Assembly: GCF_965342175.1 (NCBI RefSeq)
Contig: NZ_CBDRBL010000015.1
Span: 36,619 to 100,618 of the forward strand
Direction: 5' to 3'
Length of the DNA stretch: 64,000 nt
Source of the DNA: Actinacidiphila sp965342175
Lineage (GTDB): Bacteria; Actinomycetota; Actinomycetes; Streptomycetales; Streptomycetaceae
Positions 50,456-59,693 of this stretch are shown here, one piece after another (positions within the stretch are counted from its first letter, which is position 1; each line of letters begins with the position of its first letter). The translations under genes and the position numbers were made by a program. Under the pieces are notes generated by a model. It had not been told where the DNA came from. It was given only the letters and a program-made list of their open reading frames with translations, and did no database searches.

Positions 50456-50926
50456 ATGAGCAATCGCCGCCGTGCCGCCGCCCTCGGTGCTGTGTCCCTC
50501 GGGCTGATCGCCCTCTCCGCCTGCGAGAAGCCGACCCCCCTGGCGACCGTCACCGTCGGCGACAGGACCGTGACCACCGAGGCCACCGCCAAGTGCTACC
50601 TCGACGGGAAGAAGCTGTCGGAGAAGGACTTCATCGACTGCCTGCAGGGCAAGCCCGAGAAGACCATCACGGTCCGGCCCGGCGACAAGGTGCGGATCGG
50701 CGTCGACCCCGCGATCGCCGAGAAGGGCTGGGTCGTGGCCACAGGCACCGCCGGCAAGTCGGGGCTGCTGAAGGACACCACCTACCGCTCCCTCGACGCC
50801 GACACCCTGCTCGCCGACCCGCAGACCGGCGCCCCGGCCGGCGAGGTCACGCTCAACGTCATCGAGACCGGCGGCGGCCAGGACTACCTCGGTGTCTGGC
50901 AGTTCAAGCTGGAGACGGCGAGCTGA
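50456..50926 (+). CDS. DUF2771 lipoprotein
   Basis: This 156-residue exported protein has a signal MSNRRRAAALGAVSLGLIAL and lipobox LSAC, giving lipidation at Cys23. The mature part is a small beta-rich domain with two more cysteines (AKCYLDGKKL and FIDCLQGKP) likely to form a disulfide. It matches the DUF2771 family found upstream of menaquinone genes in Streptomyces. It precedes mqnB by 19 bp, so it probably shares the transcript. Function is unknown. Confidence 0.9.
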   Translation: MSNRRRAAALGAVSLGLIALSACEKPTPLATVTVGDRTVTTEATAKCYLDGKKLSEKDFIDCLQGKPEKTITVRPGDKVRIGVDPAIAEKGWVVATGTAGKSGLLKDTTYRSLDADTLLADPQTGAPAGEVTLNVIETGGGQDYLGVWQFKLETAS

Positions 50927-50945
50927 CCCCCCGCCGGCCCCGGAC

Positions 50946-51647
50946 ATGACGCCCCGCCTGCTCGTCGTCACCGCCGTCGCGGCGGAACGCGACGCGGTCG
51001 TCCGCGGTCTCGGCGGCACGGCCACCGAGCGGCCCGTGCCCGGTGGCCGCGTCCTGCTGCGCACCGCGCTCGCGGACGTGCTGGCCGCCGGGGTCGGGCC
51101 CGCGGCAGCCGCCGCCGGCACGGCGGCGGCGCTCGCCGCGGCCGAGTACGCCCTCGTCGTCTCGGCCGGGATCGCCGGCGGCTTCCCGCCCGGCGCGCCG
51201 GTCGGCGCGACCGTCGTCGCCGACGCCCTCGTCGCCGCCGATCTGGGCGCCGAGGGCCCGGAGGGCTTCCTCCCGGTCGCCGCACTGGGCTTCGGCACCT
51301 CCGAGCACCGTCCGCCCGAAGCGCTGTCGCGCCGGGTCGCCGAGGTGCTCGGCGCGGCGTACGGGCCGGTCCTGACGGTGTCGACGGCGACCGGTACGGC
51401 GGCCCGGGCGGCAGAACTGACGCGCCGTCACCCAGGCGCGGTGGCCGAGGCCATGGAGGGCTTCGGCGTCGCGGAGGCCGCCGCGGCACACAAGCTGCCC
51501 GTTCTGGAGCTCCGCACGGTGTCCAACCCCGTGGGCCCGCGCGACCGGGCGGCCTGGAGGATCGGCGAGGCGCTCGAGGCGCTCGCCGACGCCTTCGCCC
51601 GGCTGGGGAAGGAACCGGCCGTACTCGGCGTTGGGGAACGGACATGA
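50946..51647 (+). CDS. mqnB: Futalosine hydrolase
   Basis: This 233-residue nucleoside phosphorylase-like enzyme cleaves futalosine to dehypoxanthinyl futalosine, the second step of the futalosine route to menaquinone. Visible blocks are the start RLLVVTAVAAERDAVVRGLG, the phosphate or substrate region LVVSAGIAGGFPPGAPVG, and the purine-binding end AVAEAMEGFGVAEAAAAHKL with its conserved Glu-Met-Glu. The ATG at 50946 is the natural start. The stop overlaps the mqnD start by four bases (ATGA), so the two are coupled. Confidence 0.95.
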   Translation: MTPRLLVVTAVAAERDAVVRGLGGTATERPVPGGRVLLRTALADVLAAGVGPAAAAAGTAAALAAAEYALVVSAGIAGGFPPGAPVGATVVADALVAADLGAEGPEGFLPVAALGFGTSEHRPPEALSRRVAEVLGAAYGPVLTVSTATGTAARAAELTRRHPGAVAEAMEGFGVAEAAAAHKLPVLELRTVSNPVGPRDRAAWRIGEALEALADAFARLGKEPAVLGVGERT

Positions 51648-52504
51648 GCCAAGAGCGCGCGCTGCGGATCGCCTACTCCCCGTGTCCCAACGACACCTTC
51701 GTCTTCCACGCCTGGGCGCACGGCCTGGTCCCGGGCGCGCCACCGATCGACGTGACGTTCGCCGACATCGACATCACCAACGGCATGGCCGAGCGCGGCG
51801 AGTTCGAGATCCTGAAGGTCTCGTACGCGGTGCTGCCCTATGTGCTCGACGAGTACGCGCTGCTGCCCTGCGGCGGCGCGCTGGGCCGTGGCTGCGGTCC
51901 GCTCGTGCTGACCAGGGACGAGGGCACGGGCAGGGGCGCCGACCTGAGCGGGCGCACGGTGGCGGTGCCGAGCGAGCGCTCGACGGCGTATCTGCTCTTC
52001 AGGCTGTGGGCGGCCGCCGAAGTGCCGGGCGGTGTCGGGCAGATCGTCGTCCTGCCGTTCCACGAGATCATGCCTGCGGTGCGGGACGGCCGGGTCGACG
52101 CGGGACTCGTCATCCACGAGGCGCGCTTCACCTACCAGGACTACGGCCTGCACAAGCTCGCCGACATGGGCGAGCACTGGGAGCGGACGACCGGCCTGCC
52201 CATCCCGCTCGGCGCGATCATCGCCAAGCGCTCCCTCGGCGAGGAGCGGCTGCGCGAACTGGCGGACGCCGCCCGCGCATCCGTCCGGATGGCCTGGGAC
52301 GAGCCGGAGGCCTCACGCGGCTACGTCATGGAGCACGCGCAGGAGATGGACCCGAAGGTGGCGGACCAGCACATCGGGCTGTACGTCAACGAGTTCACCG
52401 CGGCGCTCGGCGAGGAGGGCTACGCGGCGGTCCGCGGCCTGCTCACCCGGGCCGCGGCCGAGGGGCTGGTACCGCCCCTCGGTCCGCACGCGCTCGAGGT
52501 GTGA
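51644..52504 (+). CDS. mqnD: 1,4-dihydroxy-6-naphthoate synthase
   Basis: This 286-residue periplasmic-binding-protein-like enzyme turns cyclic dehypoxanthinyl futalosine into 1,4-dihydroxy-6-naphthoate, the naphthalene precursor of menaquinone. The start RIAYSPCPNDTFVFHAWAHG is the family hallmark. GGALGRGCGPLVLTRDEG, VAVPSERSTAYLLFRLW and HEARFTYQDYGLHKLADMGE follow in the normal order. It overlaps mqnB. The other genes of the pathway (mqnA, mqnC) are not in this window. Confidence 0.95.
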   Translation: MSQERALRIAYSPCPNDTFVFHAWAHGLVPGAPPIDVTFADIDITNGMAERGEFEILKVSYAVLPYVLDEYALLPCGGALGRGCGPLVLTRDEGTGRGADLSGRTVAVPSERSTAYLLFRLWAAAEVPGGVGQIVVLPFHEIMPAVRDGRVDAGLVIHEARFTYQDYGLHKLADMGEHWERTTGLPIPLGAIIAKRSLGEERLRELADAARASVRMAWDEPEASRGYVMEHAQEMDPKVADQHIGLYVNEFTAALGEEGYAAVRGLLTRAAAEGLVPPLGPHALEV

Positions 52505-52523
52505 GCCCGCACCCGGGCAGGGC

Positions 52524-52907
52524 TCAGACGTCCAGCTGGTCGGCGACGACGCGCAGGACGGAGGCGATCTTGTGGCCGTGGGCCTTGTCCGGGTAACGAC
52601 CGCGCTGCAGCGAGCGGGCGACGTCCTCCAGCAGCGTGGTGAGGTCCTGCACGATGGGCAGCAGCTCGTCGGGCTTGCGCCGCTGCGCGGCCGCCACGGA
52701 GGGCGCCGGCTCCAGCAGGGTCACCGAGAGGGCCTGGTCGCCGCGTTGCCCGGCGACCACCCCGAACTCGACGCGCTGCCCGGGCTTCAGTGTGGCCACG
52801 CCGTCCGGCAGGACGGAGGAGTGGACGAAGACGTCGCCGCCGTCGTCGCGGGAGAGGAAGCCGAAGCCCTTCTCGCTGTTGAACCACTTGACCTTGCCGG
52901 TAGGCAC
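52524..52907 (-). CDS. Cold-shock domain protein with C-terminal extension
   Basis: This 127-residue protein has a complete CSD at residues 1-65 (TGKVKWFNSEKGFGFLSRDD with RNP1, and DVFVHSSVL with RNP2). A 60-residue tail of unknown fold follows (LLPIVQDLTTLLEDVARSLQ), longer than the usual 67-residue CspA form. It binds single-stranded nucleic acid, probably mRNA. The GTG at 52907 has an AGG-type ribosome site. The leader of about 75-80 nt carries a 7-bp-stem hairpin, as in cold-shock mRNAs. It is convergent with mqnD. Confidence 0.93.
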   Translation of the reverse strand: MPTGKVKWFNSEKGFGFLSRDDGGDVFVHSSVLPDGVATLKPGQRVEFGVVAGQRGDQALSVTLLEPAPSVAAAQRRKPDELLPIVQDLTTLLEDVARSLQRGRYPDKAHGHKIASVLRVVADQLDV

Positions 52908-52960
52908 CGTCCGACCTCGTCCTCGCTGTAGACACGAAAAAGCTCTTGGATAGCAAGACA

Positions 52961-53018
52961 GCGGGTCCTCTGGCAGACCCGCCGTCCATAAGGCTAATGG
53001 CCCAGGGGCGTGTGACAA
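52961..53018 (-). promoter_or_regulatory. Promoter and leader hairpin of the cold-shock gene
   Basis: On the minus strand TTGTCA (53018-53013) and TAGCCT (52996-52991) are 16 bp apart. The leader then holds GCGGGTC-N8-GACCCGC (52961-52982), a perfect 7-bp stem. Confidence 0.5.
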
Positions 53019-53094
53019 GACTTTGCGGAGCTGCCGCTCCCGGCCGTCATCCGGCCGGTGCGCTGCGACTTCCCCGGCGATCTACCCTGGTCGG

Positions 53095-53340
53095 GTGACC
53101 AACGAAACCCGGAAACCCGGCGATCTCCTCGTACGCGTCGGCGCCGCCGTCTTCGTCGTCGGCGCCCTCGGCACCCTGGCCACCGTGGCCCCGCTCTTCC
53201 TGGGGTCCGACCCGCTGCCGACCGCCGCCTACCTGGTGTCGATGCTCATGGGCGTCGGCTTCGCGCTGGGCCTGGCCGGGCTGCTGCGCTCCGCGCGGGC
53301 ACAGAGCCGTCAGGCGACGGCGTCCGGTCCCGGGAGGTAG
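53095..53340 (+). CDS. Small two-helix membrane protein
   Basis: This 81-residue protein has a polar head (MTNETRKPGDLL), two hydrophobic helices (about 15-35, VGAAVFVVGALGTLATVAPL; and about 42-65, AAYLVSMLMGVGFALGLAGL) and a polar Arg/Gln-rich tail. It is a conserved type of small Streptomyces membrane protein without known function. The GTG start lies near a TCTACCCTGG run that resembles a -10, so translation may be leaderless. Its 3' end overlaps the convergent HAD gene by 31 bp. Confidence 0.75.
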   Translation: MTNETRKPGDLLVRVGAAVFVVGALGTLATVAPLFLGSDPLPTAAYLVSMLMGVGFALGLAGLLRSARAQSRQATASGPGR

Positions 53341-53954
53341 GCGGCGAACCAGGCGGGGAACTCCGTCAGGTCGGTGAGCACGACGTCCGCGCCGGCGGCG
53401 CGCAGCTCGTCCGCCGCGACCGGTCCCGTGGCCACCGCCACGGACAGCGCCCCGGCAGTCCGGGCTCCGACGACGTCCCCCACGTGGTCCCCGACGTAGA
53501 CCGCCGCCCCGTACTCGGTCAGCGCCTCCGCCTTCGCCTCGGCCCACAGCCAGCCGCGCACCTCGTCGGCCTCGATGCCCAGGTGCGTGAGGTGCAGCTT
53601 GGCGTTCGGCTCGTGCTTCGCGGTGACGACGACGACCCGGCCGCCCGCGGCATGCACGGCGGCGACGGCCTCGCGCGCGCCGGGCATGGCCGGGGTGGGG
53701 GCGACGGCGAACTCGGGGTAGAGCTCGCGGTAGCGGTCGGCGACCGCGGGGACGTCCTCCGCCGGGAACCAGTGCGCCAGCTCCCAGTCGAGCGGCGGCC
53801 CGAGGCGGGTCACGGCGAGCGCGGCGTCGATGAAGACGCCGGTCTCCGCCGCGAGGCGCTCGTACACGGCCCTGATGCCGGGCCGTGAGTCGATCAGGGT
53901 CATGTCGAGGTCGAACCCGACCGTGATCGGGGACGTCTGCGGGGAAACGGGCAT
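53310..53954 (-). CDS. HAD family phosphatase
   Basis: This 214-residue haloacid-dehalogenase-type hydrolase has motif I GFDLDMTLIDS (nucleophilic Asp near residue 14), motif II VVVTAKHEP, a conserved Lys in the following helix, and motif III YVGDHVGDVVGARTAG. It dephosphorylates a small metabolite, perhaps phosphoglycolate-like; the substrate is not predictable. The ATG at 53954 is preceded by TAGGGT with 7 bases between, so the mRNA is probably leaderless. The gene above it ends 10 bp upstream. Confidence 0.93.
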   Translation of the reverse strand: MPVSPQTSPITVGFDLDMTLIDSRPGIRAVYERLAAETGVFIDAALAVTRLGPPLDWELAHWFPAEDVPAVADRYRELYPEFAVAPTPAMPGAREAVAAVHAAGGRVVVVTAKHEPNAKLHLTHLGIEADEVRGWLWAEAKAEALTEYGAAVYVGDHVGDVVGARTAGALSVAVATGPVAADELRAAGADVVLTDLTEFPAWFAAYLPGPDAVA

Positions 53955-53964
53955 GGCAGCCACC

Positions 53965-54858
53965 CTAACGAGGGGACCGGCCGGCCCTGCCGCCCCACCA
54001 GAGCAGGAAGGCGGCGGAGGCGACCGCCGCGATCCGCACGACGACGGGCAGCGCGTCCGCGAGCGCGGTGGCCACGCCCCCCTCGGGGATCGGCTCGCCC
54101 CACCGCCCGGCGAAGCGGCCCCAGACCCAGACCAGCGCGCCCCCCGCCGTCAGCCCCGGCAGGCCGAGCGCGGCGAACCGGGACGCGCGGCGGGACAGGC
54201 GGCGTGAGCCGTACGCCACGGCCCAGCCGGCGAGGAGGGCGATCCAGGAGCCGAGGGCGGCGCCGGCGAGCAGCAGGAGCGCGGCGGCGGTCTCCAGGAA
54301 ACCGGCTCGCCACCGCCGCCGCCTCGCGCGGCGCTCGGCGGGGGCGGTGTCCTGCTCGGCGTCCGGCGCGGAGTCGGGATCGGAGCCGGGCTCCGGTTCC
54401 TTCTGCCCGGCGAAGCGGGCGGCGGCCGCCGCCTCCTCCTCGGGAACCTGCGGGATGAGCAGGCCGCCGGTCATGCCGGGGAGCCCGTCGAGTTCGTCGC
54501 CGGGGACGGGCCTGCGCGGCGGGGCGGCGGACGGGGGCGGCGTGCGCTGCTCGGGCAGCCGCCACCACTGCGGCTCCGGGGGCACGGGTGCCTGCGGCGC
54601 CTGCGGGGGCGGCGCCTGGGCGGCGCGGGGCGCGGGGACGGCGGCGGCATCCTGCACCACCGTGTCGGGCGCGCCCATCCGTCCCAGGATCCGCCGCACC
54701 ACGGCCGGGTTGTCACTGCCGCGCCGCTGCCGGTCTATGTCCTCGCGCAGCTGTGCCACGAGGTCCCGCCGGCGGTCCGCCGGCAGGGACGTCTGCGCCA
54801 GGTCCCCCACCTTGCTGAGGTAGTCCAGTACCAGCCGGTCGCTCTCCTCCGCACCCAT
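53965..54858 (-). CDS. Membrane protein with helical N-domain
   Basis: This 297-residue protein has an N-terminal helical domain (about 1-75: LVLDYLSKVGDLAQTSLPAD, AQLREDIDRQRR), similar to the permease-associated head of DUF1700-type proteins that often pair with PadR regulators. A Pro-rich acidic linker (76-185) and four membrane helices (about 195-290) follow. No PadR gene is adjacent. The ATG at 54858 is a clear start. The HAD gene follows 10 bp downstream on the same strand. Function is unknown. Confidence 0.82.
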   Translation of the reverse strand: MGAEESDRLVLDYLSKVGDLAQTSLPADRRRDLVAQLREDIDRQRRGSDNPAVVRRILGRMGAPDTVVQDAAAVPAPRAAQAPPPQAPQAPVPPEPQWWRLPEQRTPPPSAAPPRRPVPGDELDGLPGMTGGLLIPQVPEEEAAAAARFAGQKEPEPGSDPDSAPDAEQDTAPAERRARRRRWRAGFLETAAALLLLAGAALGSWIALLAGWAVAYGSRRLSRRASRFAALGLPGLTAGGALVWVWGRFAGRWGEPIPEGGVATALADALPVVVRIAAVASAAFLLWWGGRAGRSPR

Positions 54859-55134
54859 GCGCCGACGCTATCGCCCTCCGGGCCGGCCGTGGGGTGGGGT
54901 CGGGTGCACGTCACCCCCGGCCCGGCGCCCCCGGCGCACACGACGCCGCAGGGGCGCGGGAAGGGCGCACGGAGCGGGCGGGGAGGCCGCGCTGGGTGGG
55001 GTCCGCCCATGGGACAGGCGCCGCGCCTGCGCACCGTCCGCAGCTCACCCTGCGGGCTCGCGGCGCACACGCCGGGGGAGAACCGGGGCCCGGGCCCGCC
55101 GTGGGCGGGGGCGGGCCGGGCTAATGTGGGGGAG

Positions 55135-57558
55135 ATGAGCACTGACGGCCCCGCGGCGGCGCCGCGCACGCTCGCGGAGGACCTGCGCGCCCGCGGCGAC
55201 GAAGCGTTGACCGCACTGCTCCGGGCGCGCCCGGACCTGCTGAACCCGGTCCCCAACGACCTCTCGCAGCTGGCGACCCGGGCCGGCACCCGGGCTTCCG
55301 TCGTCCGCGCCCTCGAACGCCTGGACCGGTTCACCCATCAGACCGCCGAGGCGCTCGCCGTGGCGCCGGACGGCGCGCCCTACGAGGCGCTCGCCGCTCT
55401 GATGGGCCCGGAGGCGGCGGAGGCGCTGCCCGGCGCCGTGGCGACGCTGCGGACCCAGGCGCTGCTGTGGGGCTGCGAGGAGCGGCTGCGCCTGGTGCGC
55501 ACCGCGCGGGACCTTCTGGCCCCGACCGCGGGAAGCCCCTCGCCGACCGGCCTGGGGCCGACGGTGGCGGAGGCGACGTCCGGCATGTCGCCGACGCGGT
55601 TGCAGCAGGTCCTCGCGGGGGCCGGGCTGCCGCCGACGCATGACCCGGTGAGCGCGGTGGAGGCGTTGACCTCGCTCTTCGTCGACCGGGCGCGTATGGC
55701 GGCGCTGCTCGACGGGGCGCCCCCGGAGGCGGGGGCGGTGCTGCGCAAACTGATGTGGGGTCCGCCGTACGGGGAGGTGGCGGACGTGTCGTCGCCGCCG
55801 CCCCCGGTGACCTGGCTGCTGGAGCGGGGGCTGCTGCTGCCGGCCGGGGCGCGCAACGTCGTCCTCCCCCGCGAGGTGGCCCTGCATCTGCGCGAGGGCA
55901 GGGCGCACCGGTCCGTCGAGCCGGCGGCGCCCGCGGTGGAGGCGAAGGAACACGATCCACAGGCTGTGGACAGGACCGCCGCGGGCCAGGCCTTCACGGC
56001 CGTCCGCACGGTCGAGGAGCTGCTGAAGCAATGGGAGACCGGCGGCCCGCAGGTACTGCGCGCCGGCGGGCTGAGCGTGCGGGATCTGAAGCGGGTGGCC
56101 ACGGCGCTGGACGTGCCGGAGCCGCTGGCCGCGTTCTGGCTGGAGCTGGCGTACGCCGCGGGCCTGGTCGCAGCGGACGGAGAGGTGGACGAGGCGTACG
56201 CGCCCACCCCTGCCGCCGACGCGTGGCTGGCGCTGCCCGCCGAGGACCGGTGGGCGGAGCTCGCGACGGCGTGGCTGGCCGCCACCCGGGTGCCCGGCGT
56301 CGTCGGCACGCGGGACGCGAAGGGCCGCGCGCTGGCCGCCCTCGGCCCGGACCTGGACCGATCGCTCGCGCCCGAGGTGCGCCGGCGGACGCTGGAGCTG
56401 CTGGCCGCGCTCCCCGATGGCGCCTCGGCGGACGGGGACGCGCTGCTGGCCCGGCTGCGCTGGGAGCGCCCGCTGCGGGGCGGCGCCGCGCTGGACCCGT
56501 TCCGGGCCGACCTGGTGCGCTGGACGGTGTCGGAGGCCGAGCTGCTGGGCATCACCGGCCGCGGCGCGTTGTCGGCGCACGGTCGTGCGCTGCTGCACCG
56601 CTCCGGGGACGCGGCGGCGGCGCTGCTCGGGCCGCTGCTGCCGGAGCCGCTGGATCATGTGCTGCTCCAGGCGGATCTGACGGCGGTCGCGCCGGGCCCC
56701 CTGCAGCCGCATCTGGCCGAGACCCTGCACGTGCTGGCGGACGTGGAGTCCAAGGGCGGCGCGACGGTCTTCCGCTTCACCCCGGAGTCGGTGCGCCGGG
56801 CGCTGGACGCCGGACGTACCGCCGCCGACCTGCACGCCTTCCTCGCGGCGCATTCCCGAACGCCCGTGCCGCAGCCGCTGAGCTATCTCGTGGACGACGT
56901 CGCCCGCCGGCACGGCCGGCTGCGCGTCGGTGCTGCCTCGGCGTATGTGCGCTGCGACGACGACGCCCTGCTGAGCGAGCTGCTGGCCGACCGCCGGGCG
57001 GCCGGCCTGGGGCTGCGCCGGCTGGCGCCGACGGTGCTGGCCGCCCAGAGCGATCCGGCGACGCTGCTGGAGCGGCTGCGCGCGCTGGGCCACGCGCCGG
57101 CCGCGGAGTCCGCCGAGGGCGATGTGCTGATCACCCGGGCGGATGCCCGGCGCACCCCGCCGCGCAGCGCACCGGTGCCCGTGGTGGACGGTCCTCCGGC
57201 CCCGGACGCGACGCTTCTCGGGGCGGCCGTGAAGGCGATCCGGGCCGGCGACCGGGCCTCGACCGCGGTCCGCCGGGAGCACGCGGGCCGGCCTGCCGTC
57301 GACGGCCACGGCCACGGGCGGCTGCCCCGTACGGCCGCGGCCGAGACGCTGGCGACGATGCAGGCGGCGGTGCTGACCGGCGAGTCGGTGTGGATCGGCT
57401 ACGTCAACGCGGAGGGCGCGGCGAGCCAGCGCGTGATCGGCCCGATGCGGGTGGAGGGCGGCTTCGTCACCGCGTACGACCACACCGCCGACGAGGTGCG
57501 CACCTTCGCGCTGCACCGGATAACCGGTGTCGCCGAGCTGGCCGACGACCCGGCCTGA
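55135..57558 (+). CDS. Helicase-associated (XPB-partner) winged-helix protein
   Basis: This 807-residue protein has the architecture found beside XPB helicases in actinobacteria: several winged-helix-like segments (DLSQLATRAGTRASVVRALE, GGLSVRDLKRVATALDVP) and a C-terminal XPB/Ssl2 N-terminal-like domain (LLQADLTAVAPGPLQPHLAE, TVFRFTPESVRRALDAGRTA). It ends in a WYL-like sheet (VWIGYVNAEGAASQRVIGPM). No Walker motif is present, so it is not itself a helicase. The ATG follows GGGGGAG. It precedes the XPB gene by 140 bp and probably works with it in DNA repair. Confidence 0.88.
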   Translation: MSTDGPAAAPRTLAEDLRARGDEALTALLRARPDLLNPVPNDLSQLATRAGTRASVVRALERLDRFTHQTAEALAVAPDGAPYEALAALMGPEAAEALPGAVATLRTQALLWGCEERLRLVRTARDLLAPTAGSPSPTGLGPTVAEATSGMSPTRLQQVLAGAGLPPTHDPVSAVEALTSLFVDRARMAALLDGAPPEAGAVLRKLMWGPPYGEVADVSSPPPPVTWLLERGLLLPAGARNVVLPREVALHLREGRAHRSVEPAAPAVEAKEHDPQAVDRTAAGQAFTAVRTVEELLKQWETGGPQVLRAGGLSVRDLKRVATALDVPEPLAAFWLELAYAAGLVAADGEVDEAYAPTPAADAWLALPAEDRWAELATAWLAATRVPGVVGTRDAKGRALAALGPDLDRSLAPEVRRRTLELLAALPDGASADGDALLARLRWERPLRGGAALDPFRADLVRWTVSEAELLGITGRGALSAHGRALLHRSGDAAAALLGPLLPEPLDHVLLQADLTAVAPGPLQPHLAETLHVLADVESKGGATVFRFTPESVRRALDAGRTAADLHAFLAAHSRTPVPQPLSYLVDDVARRHGRLRVGAASAYVRCDDDALLSELLADRRAAGLGLRRLAPTVLAAQSDPATLLERLRALGHAPAAESAEGDVLITRADARRTPPRSAPVPVVDGPPAPDATLLGAAVKAIRAGDRASTAVRREHAGRPAVDGHGHGRLPRTAAAETLATMQAAVLTGESVWIGYVNAEGAASQRVIGPMRVEGGFVTAYDHTADEVRTFALHRITGVAELADDPA

Positions 57559-57698
57559 CCCCCGTAGACCGACCGACCGAGCCCGGCCGCGGGATCGATC
57601 CGGGGGACCGGGGCGTTTGCCTCCGGGGATGGGGGACCATGGATAGTTCAACCCCGGCCCCTGCCCCGGTCCCGGCCCGCCCCTTCGCGGAGGTTTGT

Positions 57699-59330
57699 GT
57701 GTCCTGCCTGATCGTCCAGAGCGACAAGACCCTGCTCCTGGAGGTCGATCACGAGCTCGCCGAAGCGTGCCGGCGTGCCATCGCCCCCTTCGCGGAACTC
57801 GAGCGCGCGCCCGAGCACATCCACACCTACCGGATCACGCCGCTGGGGCTGTGGAACGCCCGCGCCGCCGGGCACGACGCGGAGCAGGTCGTGGACGCGC
57901 TCGTGCAGTACTCCCGCTACCCGGTGCCGCACGCACTGCTGGTGGACGTCGCCGAGACGATGGCCCGCTACGGGCGGCTGACGCTGAGCAAGCACCCGGC
58001 GCACGGCCTTGTGCTGACCAGCACGGACCGCCCCGTGCTGGAGGAGGTGCTCCGCTCGAAGAAGATCGCGCCGCTGGTGGGCGCCCGGCTCGACCCGGAC
58101 ACGGTGGTCGTCCACCCCTCCGAGCGCGGCCAGATCAAGCAGGTGCTGCTGAAGCTGGGCTGGCCGGCCGAGGACCTGGCCGGCTACGTGGACGGCGAGG
58201 CGCACCCGATCGAGCTGGACCAGAACGGCTGGAAGCTCCGCCCCTACCAGGAGCAGGCGGTGGAAGGCTTCTGGCACGGCGGCTCCGGCGTGGTGGTGCT
58301 GCCCTGCGGCGCCGGCAAGACGCTGGTGGGCGCGGGTGCGATGGCGCAGGCGAAGGCGACGACCCTGATCCTGGTGACGAACACGGTCTCCGCCCGGCAG
58401 TGGAAGCACGAGCTGGTGAAGCGGACCTCGCTGACCGAGGACGAGATCGGCGAGTACAGCGGCACCCGCAAGGAGATCCGCCCGGTCACCATCGCCACCT
58501 ACCAGGTGCTGACGACCAAGCGGAAGGGCGTCTACTCGCACCTGGAGCTCTTCGACTCCCGCGACTGGGGTCTGATCGTCTACGACGAGGTGCACCTGCT
58601 GCCGGCGCCGGTCTTCAAGTTCACCGCGGACCTCCAGGCCCGCCGCCGGCTCGGCCTGACGGCGACGCTGGTGCGCGAGGACGGCCGCGAGTCGGACGTC
58701 TTCTCGCTGATCGGCCCCAAGCGCTTCGACGCGCCGTGGAAGGAGATCGAGGCGCAGGGCTACATCGCGCCCGCCGACTGCGTGGAGGTGCGGGTCAATC
58801 TGACGGACTCCGAGCGGCTGGCGTACGCGACCGCCGAGCCGGAGGAGAAGTACCGGTACTGCGCGACGACGGAGAGCAAGCGCAGGGTCACCGAGGCGCT
58901 GGTGGCCAAGCACCGCGGGGAGCAGACGCTGGTGATCGGCCAGTACATCGACCAGCTCGACGAGCTGGGCGAGCACCTGGACGCGCCGGTGATCAAGGGC
59001 GAGACGACGAACGCACAGCGCGAGAAGCTCTTCGACGCCTTCCGGCAGGGCGAGATCTCGGTGCTCGTGGTCTCCAAGGTGGCCAACTTCTCGATCGACC
59101 TGCCGGAGGCGACGGTCGCCATCCAGGTCTCGGGCACGTTCGGTTCGCGGCAGGAGGAGGCCCAGCGCCTGGGCCGGGTGCTGCGCCCCAAGGCGGACGG
59201 CCACGAGGCCCGCTTCTACTCCGTGGTCGCCCGCGACACCATCGACCAGGACTTCGCCGCACACCGGCAGCGGTTCCTGGCCGAGCAGGGGTACGCGTAC
59301 CGCATCGTCGACGCGGACGAGCTGCTCTAG
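57699..59330 (+). CDS. DNA repair helicase XPB (bacterial type)
   Basis: This 543-residue SF2 helicase has an N-terminal damage-recognition-like domain (1-180), then Walker A PCGAGKTLVG, DEVH-type Walker B VYDEVHLLPAP, TATLVRED, an RED-like segment and motif VI QEEAQRLGRVLRPK. It unwinds DNA 3' to 5' and resembles archaeal and eukaryotic XPB. I prefer the GTG at 57699 because GGAGG lies five bases upstream and homology begins at LIVQSDKTLLLEVDHE; an in-frame ATG at 57639 is an alternative. Two 20-bp direct repeats follow the stop. Confidence 0.94.
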   Translation: MSCLIVQSDKTLLLEVDHELAEACRRAIAPFAELERAPEHIHTYRITPLGLWNARAAGHDAEQVVDALVQYSRYPVPHALLVDVAETMARYGRLTLSKHPAHGLVLTSTDRPVLEEVLRSKKIAPLVGARLDPDTVVVHPSERGQIKQVLLKLGWPAEDLAGYVDGEAHPIELDQNGWKLRPYQEQAVEGFWHGGSGVVVLPCGAGKTLVGAGAMAQAKATTLILVTNTVSARQWKHELVKRTSLTEDEIGEYSGTRKEIRPVTIATYQVLTTKRKGVYSHLELFDSRDWGLIVYDEVHLLPAPVFKFTADLQARRRLGLTATLVREDGRESDVFSLIGPKRFDAPWKEIEAQGYIAPADCVEVRVNLTDSERLAYATAEPEEKYRYCATTESKRRVTEALVAKHRGEQTLVIGQYIDQLDELGEHLDAPVIKGETTNAQREKLFDAFRQGEISVLVVSKVANFSIDLPEATVAIQVSGTFGSRQEEAQRLGRVLRPKADGHEARFYSVVARDTIDQDFAAHRQRFLAEQGYAYRIVDADELL

Positions 59331-59368
59331 CTCCGGGGCCGTGACGTCAGCTCCGGGGTCGTGACGTC
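59329..59368. repeat. 20-bp tandem repeat at the XPB stop
   Basis: AGCTCCGGGGCCGTGACGTC is followed at once by a copy with one change (C to T). The first copy overlaps the stop codon. Both carry GACGTC palindromes. Confidence 0.75.
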
Positions 59369-59519
59369 GTGCCTTCTGCTCGAGGCGGCGCCGCCGGGCC
59401 CCGCTTCCGGTGGTCGCGAACCGGCACCTCGGGAGCCTTTGGACGGCTTCGCCCGAGGCATGGCGTCGCGGCCCTGACTCTCGCTCTGGGCGCCGCGCCC
59501 GTCCGGCCGGCCCGCCGCG

Positions 59520-59693
59520 TCAGTCGCGCGCGGCGGTGCCGTCCTGGCCCAGCACCACGACCCGGAAGGCCGTGGCGACGAACACCCGGACCGCGCGCAG
59601 CGCGTCCCCCACAGGGTGGACCGGATGCCGGTGCGTGGCGTCCTCGGCGAGGGCGCTGCTGCCGTGGACAGCGGAGACCATGGGGCGTGCCAT
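59520..59693 (-). CDS. Small conserved-looking protein, 57 residues
   Basis: The frame reads MARPMVSAVHGSSALAEDAT, then HRHPVHPVGDALRAVRVFVA and a hydrophobic end TAFRVVVLGQDG. GGGGG lies just before the ATG, and an AT-rich promoter-like stretch (CATATGCGTACATT) is directly upstream. Composition is more protein-like than the other frames. It sits divergent from helD. Function is unknown, and the next 150 bp downstream hold no other gene I can support. Confidence 0.5.
   Translation of the reverse strand: MARPMVSAVHGSSALAEDATHRHPVHPVGDALRAVRVFVATAFRVVVLGQDGTAARD

Noticed and set aside
55045..57651. Minus-strand frame of 868 codons opposite the XPB-partner gene
   Set aside because: It is the mirror of a well supported gene; long antisense frames are expected from GC-biased third positions.
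59327..59461. Minus-strand frame of 44 codons beside the XPB stop (MPRAKPSKGSRGAGSRPP...)
   Set aside because: There is no clear ribosome site, part is encoded by the 20-bp repeat, and it overlaps the XPB stop; evidence is too weak.
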